DNA from: Aphelocoma coerulescens
Lineage: Eukaryota; Chordata; Aves; Passeriformes; Corvidae
NCBI RefSeq assembly: GCF_041296385.1
Contig: NC_091015.1
Span: 93,604,004-93,668,003, forward strand
Length of the DNA: 64,000 bases
Reading direction: 5' to 3'
Below are positions 24,291-39,400 of the stretch, piece by piece. The notes beneath the pieces were generated by a model, which worked only from the letters and a program-made list of their open reading frames with translations, ran no database searches and was not told the DNA's origin. Made by a program: the position numbers and the translations under genes. Each line of letters opens with the position of its first letter. Within the stretch, counting starts at the first letter, position 1.

Positions 24291-27200
24291 AGTAAACAGG
24301 CTGAAATTCCAGCATCATTTAAGAAAAGCCACTGTACTGCAAGTGACTTTGTGCATTTCTTGTCAACTAACACTAAGCTTTTCAGTTACCCTCTGTTTTC
24401 TCCTCTTGGTGAAAATGTGTTTCATTGCAGATACTTGCCTAGTTGTTGTGGTACTTTAAGGGTGAAGAGTTTTAATTTATTAAGGAGAGTTTCAGATATT
24501 ATGCCTGGAAAGGGAGAAAGACAGGGAGCCACTTAAAAGGCAACAATGGTGTGTAGAGTCTATGCTTATGATAAAGACAGAAGAGTTTTGCAATGGTTCT
24601 CTCTTTGAATCCAGTAGCAATGCAGCTCTTCTCTAAAAAATGTGATATACTAGACAAAGTCAGTGACTGAACCATATACTGACCTTGTACTGAATTTTTC
24701 ATGAGTATTAAAAAGCCCAAAAATTGCTTGAGAACTCCACAGTAAATCTCTTTCCCAGAAAAGGAGGTGCTAGAATGCCCTTTGAAGTAGGCATATGAGG
24801 ACAAAGATGCTGCAAAAATGAGTAGCAGTAGGTAGCTGGGGGAGCTCTGGTCAAGTAGTTTCACAGACTAAATGTTTGGCCCATCCTATAGAGAGAAAAG
24901 GTGCTCAGCAACAGCCTGTCCAGATCTGAAACCACCGACTAAAGTGGTTTTAAGTCTGCTGTGTGCACACACTATGTCTTTCGCCCCTTTGCCCCTGAAC
25001 CACAGCTTTAAATTAGGATTTAAATAGGGTTTTCTGAATGTCTCAGTGATTTTCAGTGTGGATTGCATATGTTCACGTTTTTAAATCTGAGAAGTGTCAC
25101 TGAACTGGATTGATTCATGAGCAACTTGAAGCTTTCTCAAACAAGGTCCGAGAGATCCACTATAATGCGTGGTCAGGATCAGTCATCTTCAGGACCTCTG
25201 GGGACACCTGTAGAGGACAAAAATCCTTTGATGTATGCTGAATGCTGTGAGGGCTTTCCTAATTTTAACAGTGATGTCAGGGAGAAGGACCATATTTTAA
25301 TGGGATTTTGGGGGTTAAAAGGATATTGAATCTCCTTTGGAAACTTGCAGTGCACTTTCAGTAGTGGTGTACATTGTGGCCATTCCTTCAGCTCCCTCCA
25401 TCCCAAGTTCAAGTAAGGTTCACCATATTTCTCATGGCTCTCCACAGTCCACAGTTTAATTGTCTAGTTGAGCTGCCTCATGGATTATGTAAGGTCCCAA
25501 AAGGGCTGAAGTCCTTATCTATTTCCATAGCATGGGATTTTTTACCTTTTCACTGCGATTCTGAGTACTTGGTTTACTCCTACTAGAATAGAAAATAATA
25601 GCATGGTTTTTCTGGAAATCACCATAAATCCTCACTATGACTAACAGACATTTATCACATGGCCTCTGCGTTTTTATCATAATGTAGAAAAGTCTCTCTC
25701 TTTCTCAAAATGGACAGTTGTTTTCCTTCACATATTCATACAACATACACTTTTTTTACCAAAGTCTCCACAAGCATCAAGCTGACTTGATTCTTTTTTT
25801 AATGGTACCTCCCAGACAGTATAGCAGAAATTTTGCAGATTTTACATGTGCCTGCATTTTAAGGCATCCCAAACATGCGTGGTTCTACTTAACTGTCATC
25901 AGAGTTTCCTGAGAATCACCTACTGCATCCACGTTTGCATTACAGGCATATTATACTACGGTTCTGCCACCTCCTTTTCAGTGCATCATCATTTATACTC
26001 CTCATACTTGTCAACCAATTCACCTTCAGACAGTCATATCTTTAAAATGCTAATGTATTCTATGCTATGCAACAACGTTCTTCTGTCTTTTACTGGCTAG
26101 ATGAAAATTTTAACTGAATGGAAAAAATTAGGAAGAAACTGTGGTGCAGTGATTTATGTGAGTAAGTTATAGTACATCTATTTATAGCATTACACAGCTT
26201 TTTAATCATAGTCTGTTGGCATAATTAAGAATCCTTGCACAGAGTTTGAACAAAAACATAATAACAACAATAATATTTAATTGCATTTTATATGCAAAAA
26301 TCAATGGGGTTTCAGCTAAGAGCAATATTTTATTCACATGCTACTGATCCTAAGCTGGGTTGTGACATACTGTTTGTTCCTCAAACTCAGTGAAGATGCA
26401 CACATTAATTTACAAGAACTCCAGAAAATGCATAGGGGAAAGAAAATTGAGTCCTATAGTTTACACAAAATAAGGAAAATGGATAGCAACTTTATCACAG
26501 GACACACACAAAATAAGCAATCAACTCTCATTAGAATGGTATATATTAATAGAGTAACAAAAGATTACGTATAAAAAGAAGGTTTAATTTAAAAAGATGG
26601 TATAAAAAGAAAACCAAAAGCTTGTGATTTTGATTATATTGTCTTTTTAGAACAATAAAAACCTCAGACATCCTTGGACATATTTGCAAAGTATTTGCAT
26701 GTCACAATAAAAGCCCCAGGCACACTAACTCCCATCTTCTATTTTTATAACTCCTCTAACAAGCTGAACATATTTGTCCCCTTATGGTACCAGAAAACAA
26801 ATGTTCCTTCTTACTGTGTGGTGTCTGTGCAAGGATGTATTTTAAAATAACCTGGAAGAATAACTTAAAATGCAGAAAGAATACTGGTGCATATTTTTTT
26901 GTAAATATGGAGAGAAAATGGAGTTATTATGAATTTAAAATTCCGTTCTTCACAGACAGATTTTGTCCAGCAATCTCTACACTACAAAATCAGTGATGAG
27001 GAGTTACTCACCTGGAGGAAACCTCTTTATTGTAACTGCTTTTTAAAGAGTGTTGTCAGTATGGAGAGTGTTCCAGCTGCACTTTATCCCTGTGAGCACT
27101 AGGCCTATTTCTTAATTACGTAAAAAAAGACGTGCAACCACAGTTGTTGCAGTATCATCAGCCCTGGGCTGCCTGAGGGTTCCCTTGAATGCTGTAAAGG

Positions 27201-27894
27201 GCATTATTAAAGGTGTCTGTGATGGACTGACTCATGAACAAAACCAGATGTGACCTTCAAAGCAAAGGGAATTTAACAACACCTATTTACAATATTATTT
27301 TCCCTCAGTGCTCCTACATTTGAAAGATCACAGTAGCCAGTATAGTTCAGAGCTGGGAAGGAAGGCAAGTGTCAGGATCTACTCTGGATAGAGCATTTCT
27401 AAAGGATCATATATGTAACTGAAGAAACTGGAGAAACCCTTCCAAACCTGACATTCCTTTCAAATATTAGGAATAGAGAAGAGCATAAAATCATTAAAAA
27501 GCATGAAAAATAAAGTTCTGGAGAAACAACTTTCTCTGAGCAATAGAAACTAAGGATTTTTGTTCTCAAGGAGTTTAACACAGAGTTGGCAGGGCCAAAG
27601 GAAGATTGAAATGTACTGCAGAAAGACCCATAAAAAACTATGTAACTTTACATTCCTACCAAAAAGAGGAGATTGGGAAGATGGAAAACTATTAATTCTG
27701 AGGTATGAATCAAAAAAGTTGATACAAATTAATGTTGGAGTAGAATGAGTTTTACAGCAAAGTGCCAAAATGAACAGGAACAATTACCAGGGCCATTTTC
27801 TTTTCTGATGATACAAAGTTACTTGTAATAGCTAGGAGAAAGATGGGACTGAGAATAGGTGAAGCAAGGTCTCAGAGGACTGAGGCCATGGTTT

Positions 27895-28737
27895 CACAAG
27901 ACACATAATACCGTGTACAACCAGCTGTCATCAATAGCTCCCTTCCAGCCTGCCCCACCTGCAGCTATTACGGTCCCCATGCCCCTTCTGTGAGACCTCT
28001 GTTTCCATCGGGCATGGGTGGCAAGGTTTTGGCAGCTGAGGACCTGCAAAGGTGGCCTCTGGGGAAAGAGGCTGGTAGCTCTGCCACAGATCCATTGCAG
28101 AACACAAATGAACACCAGCAAAGCTGGTGGTGTCCTCAGGAAAATGCATGTGAAGGAGGGTAGGAGAAGCCAGACAGAGAGAGAAGGAAACAAAAGGAGT
28201 GAGATCCAGCAGAGGGAACACCAAGATCAGCAGAGGAGGAAAAGCTCTGTTCTGGAGCAGACATCCATCCTGCAGCCCATGGAGAGCAATGCCAGACCAG
28301 ATGGGTATGCCTGATGAAACTGCAGCCTGTGGAGTGCCCACACTGGAGCAGAGGAAAACCATGAGGAGGAAACAGCAGCAGGAGAGGAACTCCTAGGTAC
28401 TGACCACCCTTTATTCCCCTCCATGGTGCTTCTCAACAGGGTAGGGGAGCTGAGAATGAAGGAGTGAAGCTGGGAAAGGTGAGAGGAAAGATGTGGCTTT
28501 TTTATGTCTCTTTTGCTTCTAAATAGCCCAAACTATGTTATTTTCAGGAGATTAAGTCTGTTTTTCCCACAGTGGTAAATGGTAAATTATGCCCCTGTCT
28601 GGATCTACAAGCTTACAAGCTTTCCCATTCCTGTTTGTTTTCCCCCTATTTTCTCCCCCTTTCCTGCTGGGGCTGGGGGGGCAGTGAGTGAGTAGCTAGG
28701 TAGATGTTTGGCTGTGGGATATGGCTAAACCACCTCA
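27895..28737 (+). repeat. Probable ERVL-type LTR remnant
   Basis: The segment is purine-rich in its middle (GGAGTGAAGCTGGGAAAGG). It then has GTCTGTTTTTCCCACAGTGG, a CCCCTGTC block, GGGCAGTGAGTGAGTAGC, and an end at GGCTAAACCACCTCA. This series is characteristic of a widespread avian LTR that I remember as ERVL-type. The 3' end is fairly clear and the 5' limit is approximate. No internal retroviral genes flank it, so it is a solo or fragmentary LTR, antisense to ADCY2. Confidence 0.5.
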
Positions 28738-31109
28738 ATATTACACTTTTCTCTAAATACTGCAGGAAACTTCCTAGTCAATGTTGGAAAAAAGTTTGGG
28801 ATTGTTAGGCACCATTAGAGCCTGAAAATTTATTATCCTGTGTAAAGTCATCAATACAGTAATTTTCCATTATCTGCTAAAAGCAGAAAATTAAAAAAGG
28901 CTACACAAATTTAGTACTGTCTTACTGCTTGAGTAGTCACATTTGATGACCTATAATGAGAAATCTGGTAACTAATGAACATGAAAAATCCAGTGAAAGT
29001 AGCAAGGAAGAAGAAACTTTAAAACAGGCACACTGTAATCTGAGCTTTAGACTATCTAAGACTGACTTAAGCAGTCATGAAATAAAATGATGCAGTCAAT
29101 AACTAAAACTACCAAAAGGAAATTATTTTTCACACCTTATGCAGTTGAGTTGAAAAAGTGTGCCACGGGACTTGTGGATATCAAAATTGGTTAAATGCAA
29201 CATCAATTCTGGTTCATTAAGTAACTGGGCCACACATTTTCTTGCACTCAGATCACTGGGGAAGCATATGCCCAAGATTATCTATTGCACTTTATCATAG
29301 GCATACTTTTATGTTGGTTTTCTTCCCCCTGTTTTAACCATGCAGGGATGCTCACAGACAATGTTCGGGAATAAATCAAGGCTTATTTACAGGACTTCTA
29401 TGATTAGCTTAAAGAACTGAGAAGGAACTTAGCTTAAAAATTTGCCCCTGTTAAGCTTATGTCTGCTGTAGCATGACCCACAGCACACCATGGCCCATAA
29501 TGTTTATTCAGCCCATACCCACGTGACTGGAACCTCCTGCTGTTGTTAAATTTGCCACAGGCAAAGACACTCTCATGTCTCCTCTCTCTCATATTTCATG
29601 AGCAGTTCCTCATACTCAAGGAGAGGTTGAGAATATTTAGTAGCTGGGACTTTATATTTTACATTTTAGTGTTTTCAAAATAGATATCCTCCTTTATGCA
29701 GACTATCTAGGGAGGAGTAGAAGGCAGGTCATTTAATATTTTTGAGGTTTTTTATTGAATGGCCATCTGAAAAATGGGAAGTGGGGGTAAGGATGCTGAA
29801 TACAGTTTGAACGGGACCAGCATATCAGATATTCACAAATATTAAAAAGCACTAGTCTGATTACTCACACAAAATAAATGCAGTAGTAGGAGTCAAACTA
29901 TGATTTTTTCAAAGAGTAAACCAGTCCTAGTTTTCATAGGGCAAAAGGTCTCCATGAAAGATTGTACAGGAAAAAAATGTACTTTGAAAGAAGAGATATA
30001 CATGAAGGATATAAGATCTGTCCCAAGAGATGAAAGGAAGCATGGAAGAAGACACCTATTTACTGGCAGAGAGAGGCATGAAAGAAGGAAATGGAATGAT
30101 ATTTGAGAGTATAAAATTCCTTTTGAGATCATTTTAACAAGAGCATCTGAGAAACACTAAGGATGCACAAATGCAAATGACAGGAAAAAGAATGCTCCTC
30201 GATGAAGTTATTTACAGGGTGGTTTGGGGTACTCAAAGTGATGAATTTGGAAAAAGTCAGCTGCAATTCTTTCTCCATAAGACTTAATTACTTAGTGTGA
30301 AATAGAAAATCCAGTGCACTGGATATAAATAACAGTACAGGAGAAAGACAATAGTCACTTTATTAAAATACAGAGCAACCACAAATGCATGATAGCTGAA
30401 AGCTGAAGACTCTAACACAGTCAACAGAGTAAGACCATGAAAGAGCCTTCAAATACAACCAGCTGCAAAAAGAAAACACTACATAGTGTTAAGAGGGAGG
30501 AATCTAAAGTGACAAAAAGGCTGGGAGAACATATTTTCTTGCAATTCCAGGGTACAAGATTTGAGGGATCGTGAAGACTTCCCAGTAATTGACTAAAATG
30601 CATCAGTGCTGCAGCTATTTTGGTTTTTTCCTTAGGTCAGTTTAATATCCTACACAGACAGCTGAATTGTATTAATAATATTTAAAATATGAAACCATTT
30701 CAAATCGCGGTTGTTCAAAGCACTGAGGCAATTTTATTTTTCTCACCTTAGACGGAAAAAGATGAATACTACATATTTAAATTAGATTTTGGTTACAGCA
30801 AATAAGCAAAAATCACTTCTCTATTTCAATTAAGTGCATGGTGGCTTATGTAACTACAGTCTAAAAGCAGGAAACCTACTAAAATGGAGTGGTCAAAGAG
30901 CAGTGAAACTGTGGAGACAGTTCCAGTCTGGCACTGGTAGACAATGGAACTGATTTAATTATGGATTCTATGTGACCTCCAGTAATTTGATTTTTAAACA
31001 AACTCGAAAATGCAAAGGTGAAAGGACAATAGCACATTCTATTCCAAGGTCCTCTGAAATGTCAAATTGTACTTAAAAAGAAACATAACACGGCCAAAGT
31101 ATTCAACAT

Positions 31110-31490
31110 TACAAAAAATCACCTGGACCAGCTGGAGAAGTTAGACAACACAAAGGATCAGAGGCCAAGAAAACATGTCCCACAGGCCACAGTGGAGGAA
31201 ACTGGGCTTGTTTGCCTTACTTTAGCACTTACTTTATTGCTTTAGCGATAACTGAGAGGGGGCAAAAGCCTTCAGGTGCATGTAAGGTTCTAATAAAGAG
31301 GAAAGGAATCAACTATCCAATGCAATTCACAGGCCTAGATCGAATTGTGGCTTATAAAGTTGGGCAAAAGGGAAAATATTCCCCAAAGATAAAGGCAGAA
31401 TGGAACACGTTATCTAGGAAGGGTATAGAAGCTCCAGATTCTGTAGGGACAGTTAAGACAGACACCTGCTGGGGATGTTTCAAGTATTCT
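31110..31490 (+). repeat. Old CR1-like LINE fragment (tentative)
   Basis: The order of motifs resembles the terminal ORF2 and 3' region of CR1-type LINEs: GGAAACTGGGCTTGTTTG, a degraded AGGGGGCAAAAGCC segment, GGAAAATATTCCCCAAAG, GAATGGAACACGTTATCTAG, and GGATGTTTCAAG. All are imperfect. The assignment rests on by-eye resemblance only. Confidence 0.45.
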
Positions 31491-34400
31491 GGGTCCCACC
31501 ACCAAACAGGGAGAAAGATGAAGTAATCTCTTCATATTTGAGCCTTTTTTTTCTACACTGTACAAAAAAACATTCTGAAGTAGGAATAAAGCCTTCTATA
31601 AATTGTATTTTGAAAACAGATCTAGTAGGGTTTACTCTACACTTGCACTTCTTCTCATGAAAATTCTTCGAACATTTCAGTTGACTCAAATCCCTCTTTT
31701 TAAAAGGAACAAATTAAGTTCACAAAATGCGTTTCAGTACATATAGAAGAGGTGAATGTAGAAGTTGTAAGTAGTTAAGCCTGTGGACTTTTGCATTCTC
31801 TCTCACTTCTCTTTTTCCTTTTTATTTCTTTTTGAATCTCTGCCATCTGAAAACACATTAAAACTGGAGGAGGAGGCCGGAAAGAATTCATTAGTGGCTC
31901 TGGTAAGGATTTAGAAAGCAAGTGCCAGGTTTCAGTGAAATAAGGAAATACAGGGAGAGGAAGTTCAGGGAGGGTGTTTACTGTCACTACTACTGCATTT
32001 TAAAAAAGTTAAATTTTCATCAGGATGTCACACTTACTTTCACCTATAATAATGTACAAAGCTTTGTTTCAACCAGAACTACCTCAAGAACCAATGCAGC
32101 TGTAATTCTTGGGTTTGTTTCCTTTAATGCAGCAACCAGGCTTTTTTTTTTTAACAAGAGGACATTCGTCAACGATAATGAGTGTTCATGTGATAATTTA
32201 GATTTATACAAACATATGATTTAGTGTTATACAACATTCTGGTTTAAAAATTAGCACACTAGCACAGATTGAATGGCTTGCGATTGAACTTCCTGGCAGA
32301 TTTCTAAATGCAATTTACTGAGAAACATATTTTTTTGTTCAGTATTTTGTGTAGCAAGCCTGAGATATCACAGGTTTCCAGAAAGCTACTTGATAATCTG
32401 GAAGAACAAATAAATGTAATGCTTTTAACAAAAAACCTACCTGCCTCAATGTCCCTACACGCTGAGAGCTGTTGTACACAACCATGCTGTAGGTGTGGAT
32501 ATGTCCAGGCATCCGAGGTTGGACATGCACCTTTTAGCTCGAGGAGTAACAGTATCACCATGCCCATATCACTTCCCCTTCCACCCCCTATAAACTCACA
32601 CTCCTCTCAATCAGAGAGACCTTTGATTTAAAAGAAAACCAAAATATAATAAAACATGAAACATGGCTCTAAGAGTCAGCAAGGCACACAGGCTGTGAGC
32701 ACCTTTGAGGACAATACAGTTCACAGAACCTCTGCTAATTATTAAGTAGTTTTTCTTTCTCATTTCATTAAGCATCCACGTGTACGATTCTTACCAATAC
32801 CTGTAAGGGAAATGGGATTGCCTGAAGACAAGCCTGGTGACCTACAGGAATAGATTCATTATCCTAACACCATCTTGGAGCACAAATGGATGAATCCAAT
32901 GACCACCCCAAATGGAAGGAAAGGGTTTTTCTTCAAAAAGTCCAATCTGTGGGTCAGGGTCCAGACTGACAAGTTAGATGGCACCAACATGACTGCAGTG
33001 CAGCTAGCAACACAACTCAGGTGGGGACCAAGGGTTACAGCCTCAGGAAAAAGCAGCTCCTAAGGGAAGGAGCGAGGACTGTACTCTAAGTTCTTAAACC
33101 TTTCATAGCAGCTCTTAGAAGCAAGTTGGTCTTGTACACAATCAGTTGAGTTCCTAGAAGGTAGCAGAGGGGGCTCATACTTGACACCTACCACTTGGTA
33201 TGTGCTTTTGGTTGAAAGCACCTGGGAGTAGTATATTTGGCAGAGTTGTATTTTTTTCCTAATGGTGTTTCCTACAGTAGGAAGCCTTTCATATCCAGGA
33301 AATTGCTAAAGGGAGGTAAGGGTTTGGAGGGAAGAGAAAAGAAAGAGAATATTACAAAAAGAGAAAGGTAACTGATTTACAATCTGAAAAGAGTTGGAAG
33401 TAGTATCTAGCTAGGCCATGGACAAGGATACGAATGTCCAGAAAAGTCCCAATTTAGCCAGATTGCTGAGAAGACCTTAAAGACAGTGACCACACCTTTC
33501 CATTATAACCTGAGCACAGTAAAGCAAGGGGAAAGAACACAGTGGCACATAGGGATCAGATGTCCCTAGCTTTAGTGTATGTGCACTGCCAGTGTAAATG
33601 TTCATGTGGGCAATCACTCAAAGAACAAAATGCATTAGGAGTGATATAAAGAAGATATTTAGAATTGATTTGATTATTAACAATGTTAGAGGAATACATA
33701 ACTTTTGGTGAACATCAACACAGAAGTTATTTAAAACACCCAAAGAAAATGAATTCAGAATGAAAACATATATTTACAATATGGAAGCAGGTAGGTTGGA
33801 AAGCAGTAATTCTGGAAAGAATAGACAGCTCATGGTACTTAACCCAATGAGCAGGATCTCCCAGCATGCTGCTGCTGCTAACAAAGTCAATGTGACCCAG
33901 AGACTCATAAAAAGACTTTTTTATGGATCTTTATCTCCTTACATGAACATAATTGACAACAGTGTGTTCAGATATACTTGCTATAAAAATGATCCAAGAA
34001 ACCATGAAAAGGTCACACAAATGAACAAATGCCTGGAAAATCCTCATTACAGAGAATCCTTTAAGATGTTTAAGTTATCTACAATATTATAAGAATATTT
34101 ATGACATGACTGAGCAATTCTGCATGTTAAAAAACTAAAAGAAGACTGGAAAAGGCCTCTGGATTATCAAAATGTGTATGATCTATGTGTAGTTTCTCTA
34201 GGCACAATACCCTGTACTCCCTATCTGTAGAGAATAATGTTTAATGTGGAGAGTTGAAAAAGACATAGCAAGGTTAGTAAGGAAAAAGAGATTTAGTTGG
34301 ACATAAATAACTTTTATCTGGAAATAAAATGGCAATTGAAAAATGAGGCAATTAATTATGGGAATAAGTAACAATTGAAAACTTTGGACTTGCTGTCAAA

Positions 34401-36449
34401 AGACATTCTCTTTCTAAAAAGAATAATTTTTCAGCTAATAATTTTAGCTTTTGTAATGTGGCTGACAAAATTTCAGGTGCCATGACAAAAATTAACATTT
34501 GCCTGCCAGCTATGTGTTTCATCCAAATTATCAGGATATCTATGAAAATGTGGTAATTAGTATCTGCTTAAACTATACATTTTCCTCATAAAACAAAGCA
34601 CCATGACTCATCAGTTTATCTGATTATGTTAGATGTAATAAATTACTGCAGATCAACACACACAGAAGCAGCTGAAATCTCATCTACTTCACTGCAAAAT
34701 GGTAAATGACCTTTTCTCACGATGAAGTCCTGAGGTAGGAAAAAGATTACATGCAAGAACTGCAGTGTCTCTATTGATCTCTGCAGTAGATACTTGCACA
34801 AGGCATTTGCTAAGCCATTAATTTCAGAATTGTGGACAATATGAGTGTCTTCATGTAGGTAAGTAGACTTCCAATATTGGCATCTCTCCCTCTAAGAGTG
34901 AAATATACATTCCCTGGGCTGAAAGGCACATTTTGTAACATTTCAGAACATGACAAAGCCTTATTTCTACATAAGGAGTCTCTCATAGCTCCTACAAACA
35001 ATTTAGCAGAGCAGAACTGGGAAAATAATGGTTAGGAAAAGTGGTCATCCATTAATAATGTTTTGCTATAAATTTGCAGGTCATTTCCCAGATCCCCGAA
35101 AAAGCACTGAAAGGGAAGTATCCCACACTTGTTGGACCTCTGGAATTTTCCAGAGTGGTAAACTGAAAAGCTGCCAATCACTCTCCTCACTGCTCCATCT
35201 CTACAAGGCAGAAGCTCCTAAGCAACTCTTTAAGTAGTGAAGTATTATGAAAGAATAACTCCAGGGGTATAATCAAGATGCAGGTTGCTAATGTAGTACA
35301 TGATCCTTTTGCAGGCAAGGAACTGAGTATCTTTACTACCATACAAAAGCTCTGGTCAGCCAGGCATGTGTGAACCCTCTGTACCTTCTAACCCTACCTT
35401 TGTTACAACTTTTTGATCTATGGGTCTTGGTCGTGAACATAAAACTTGAAATCAAAGTTTCATATTCTTACTAAATATTGAGCCTTGGGGGATAATTAAT
35501 TGCAGACTCTTATTGTAGTATCATCATGACTATTTAGTCTATTTCAAATTCTTCAGTGACTGGAAAATCTGAACATAATGAAGTGACAGTGGGTATCTAT
35601 TTGATTTTCAAATAACTTTTCTTAACAAACATATATTCCTCTGGCAAAATTACTATTACGCTCATCAATAAATAGGAGCAAATATAGCTGCACTATTCCT
35701 GGCATTACATTTCTGTAAGCAGTCAGTATGAGAAACTTAGAAAAAATTCAGTAGCACCCAACAGGATTTTTTATTGATTCAAAAAACATTCATTTGCCAG
35801 TATAGGATATGATTCAAAGTGACATTTACCTTTTCATTTATTTCTATCTTAAATCATAGTATTTCTGTATGTCATAGCACTCTGTTCTAGGAAAGACATT
35901 AAAGAAAACCAGAGACTCACTGAAAAATTCAGATTGGAAGTGACCTCCTGAGATCCATAGTCCAGTATCTTGCTCCAAACAGGGCTAACTCCAAAAGTAG
36001 ATGAAGTTGCTCAGGGCTTCTGTAGCCCAGAAAATACAATTTTACCATGACATCACAGGCTCTGTATTCAATACCGGGTCTCCAGACTTCTCTGAGCTTG
36101 CCTTGGGTCTGATTTTCAGATTTGGCAGCAGTTGCCTGGTGGACACATGCCTGTTGCTTCTCTGTATTGGCTTTGCTCTGGGAGCACCCAGGTGGGAAAA
36201 ACAATCCCTCTGGGGTCATAGGGCTGGGGGACAGCAGTGTATAGTTTTGAGTGGAATAAAATTGAGGAGGAAGAGGGTTCAAACCACCAGTATTTATGTC
36301 TTCCTGATGAACTTGAGACATCTTGCTGTGAAACCCCTGCTTTCTGCTTGAATAACATTGGTATTATGCACTTCAGGATCCAGAGGGACACATGAAGCAT
36401 AATACTCAAAATCTTGTTTATGGACTAAAGGGAAACAAACCTGATAATG

Positions 36450-36466
36450 TACACACACACACACAC
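36450..36466. repeat. (AC)n microsatellite
   Basis: About eight uninterrupted AC units in intron 4. Confidence 0.9.
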
Positions 36467-39400
36467 ATATAAAGCTAAGAATTTACTGTTAGTTTACATT
36501 TCTTTCTAGCATAACTTCACAAATCTTAACAGTCTAATCCAAGAATCAGTATTACTCTTGCTCTAATTATTGCAGAAAAATAAAGAAAATAAAACCAAAT
36601 AAAAAAAGAAATACTTCTATATTAACAAAGCAAAATCTTAGTAGTAATAATATGGTTTAAATTGTTATGCATACACTTCTTAGTTTACAACCCTTTTTCT
36701 GGTAAAAGGCTCGTGCTTTAACTGTTCCTGTGTGTCCTACTGTGGATGGGTTTCAGCCTGGCAGTAGTGGTGAGAGACTTTCAGCAAGTCATCAGCATCT
36801 GAAGTCCTTTGTGAGCAGGAGTATGATGGTGATGTTGATACTGACGGTTACTTCTTCCTTAGTCTAGGATCTCTTTGCAGTACTTTCTAGATACCTGGTA
36901 ACAGATATCTGATATCTTTATACCTTGCCATTTATTTGCTGGTCTGCAAGTCTATGCTAGTCTATGCTCTTGTTCTTTGTTCCCCCTGAAAGCGCTTGTG
37001 TCCAGGTCCAGGTCTGTATTTCTTCAAGTTACCAGTGGTGATTGGTCACTTCTAGATCCTATAGATCTATATACTTACAGATCTGGAGTCTCCAGTGTCA
37101 GGGCCATGTACACACATGTATATGTACAAACATTGCTGAAGCAAAAAATGGATCCTAAAATTTAAAAGACCAACACTAGTTTTTGCTTTTCCCCTTTACT
37201 AGCCTTGAAGCTACAAGGAAAAGGAAAATGAGGAAGCTCTTCAAAAACCTATTCCATATTCATGAAAATGTTAGTAGCTTACCTTTTAAAATACATTTAT
37301 TAAAGTTTCAGGGATCCACATTTTATATATTAGTTCCAAATAATGTATTTCAATGTTTCCATTCTTTACTAAAAGCCTTAAACCTCATAAATGTATGAGG
37401 CTTCTCTGTTTTAGATTAAATTTAAAACAATTTTGAAATATTTCAGTTCCTTTAATGGTATTGTTTCACCATGTTTCAGTGAAAAAGTTAAAATCCCACT
37501 CAATGATTTGAAACCTCATTCATTTTCATCTGTTACCTGAGTAGATGGTTTCTAAAACCATCATTATACTGCCTCCTTCTCAAAGACAGCATTTCAGAGA
37601 ACCCACTGAACACCAACACCTTACAAACACCTCCCCGTGGTCTTGTAAGAACCTCTCAGTGTATATTCCTGTGTCTCACGATGCAAAGCCCCAGAAGAGA
37701 AAGAGAAGAGCAATTATACTGCTGTCAGCATTAAGATCTTGCACTCAGCACTAGTGAGTCATTACCCCTACAAACTGTCAGCCAGACTTTTATCAGGGAG
37801 ACAAATAACGTTATGAGAGGCTATTTTAAATATATATCTTGAAATAAGACTGCAAATTTAAAAGAGGTCAGAATAATTTCACATTACTCTTTCATAAACA
37901 CTGAAAAGAAATAAAAGATGTGTGAGAAACACCAAAGTGGGCTTTGAAAATACTGCTTTTTACCACACAAGTTCAAATGTGGCCCCTGCCCTGCTGGGAG
38001 GTGTCACCACCCGCAGCTTCCCGTCCCTTTGGGACCATCCAGCCTTTGCTGTGAAGAAACAGAAGAAATACACAGTGGTGTGGGTACAGTATGTCCAACT
38101 TATACCTCAGTATATACACTGCCCTCCCTTATTTCACCAGATTCTAATGTGTGTTGGTCTCACTTAAAAACAACTAATTATGGTGTTTCTCTTGAGTTCT
38201 TTGGCGTAATTGTTGAGTGGTATTTCAATATACTTATCTACTGATGTATCAAAATGGTGTTCTCAAAAAGGCTATTCAAAGACACACAAAAAAACCCCCC
38301 AGTAACTGCAAAACAATAGTTGTCTACATTTGTATGAGCCTACGCTCAAATAATATAAATAGGAAATTCACAGAATAATTTGAAACATAAATTGTACATC
38401 TTTCAAAAACAATTATAAAAGACATGATGTCCATGATCTGGAAATATATGCAAATTTGACCTGGAGCCCTAATCATTTAGAAGCACATCCTATGCTCTGC
38501 ACTTGTACGAAAGTAGCTTATGCAAAGTAAATTAAACTAAATTAAATTTCTTTCCTGCTACAGAGATGCAGAATCAAGGGTCATGCTACAACCTTTTACA
38601 GGCTAATAAAGGCTTTGATCAAAAAATGTGCTTTTTAAAATGCACCATGCTCCTACTGTTTCATTGTATCCCAGTTCTCTAAAAACAGTCACCAGTATGA
38701 TCGACTTGCTTCCTGAGTACTAACAATGTGGATGATCTTCTGTATCTTCTTGGCAAAACAAACAGTGTTAAGGACAGACTAATATACATCCACTTCTGAA
38801 CTAATGTCTGCAAACAAAGAAATGTGTTACTCCTGGGGGAAAAAAACACCCACCTTATTAAATGAATCTTCATTTTAACTTTTCACGTTTAAATATCTAA
38901 TGTCCCTAAGTGTGATAATATGGAGGTAAACGTCTTCGTTTTTTGGTTGGAAAAACCTTGAGAGGAGGTAAGGGGCATACATTAAGGGGTTGAGGGGATA
39001 AAGATCAAAGAAATCTATAGACGAAGATCTGAAGATCTAATGAGCTCTTTTTGAGCTCACTGGAGGTCAAAAAGATCACTGATTTCCACAGAATATTTGA
39101 CTTTTGTTCAATAAGATATTGACCAGTCTGTTTCTAATCCAGCCCTGCAATACACTACTTAGATGTGTATAGATGTCTTAACTAATTTGACAGATTTATT
39201 CCTATCAAAACACAAACCTGACAACACACACTTAAACATATATAACAAATTATGTACAGTTTCCTTGATTATTCTATAAAAACAACAACATTTATCAGTG
39301 AAAGATGGTTTTGCATCTTTCCATCTTGCTAGGCTACAGAATATTTGAAACGCAAGTACTACAAACCCCAAAGAGACAGTATCTGTCACAGAATTCCTGG

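Noticed and set aside
23890..24318. 142-codon minus-strand frame with a Val-Arg repeat
   Set aside because: The Val-Arg repeat is simply the telomere hexamer read as codons, and the two halves reflect the tandem duplication. Not a gene.
27890..28440. Overlapping open frames of 65-143 codons on both strands
   Set aside because: They fall within the LTR-like segment, contradict one another in strand, and encode low-complexity Ser/Pro or Arg/Glu-rich products.
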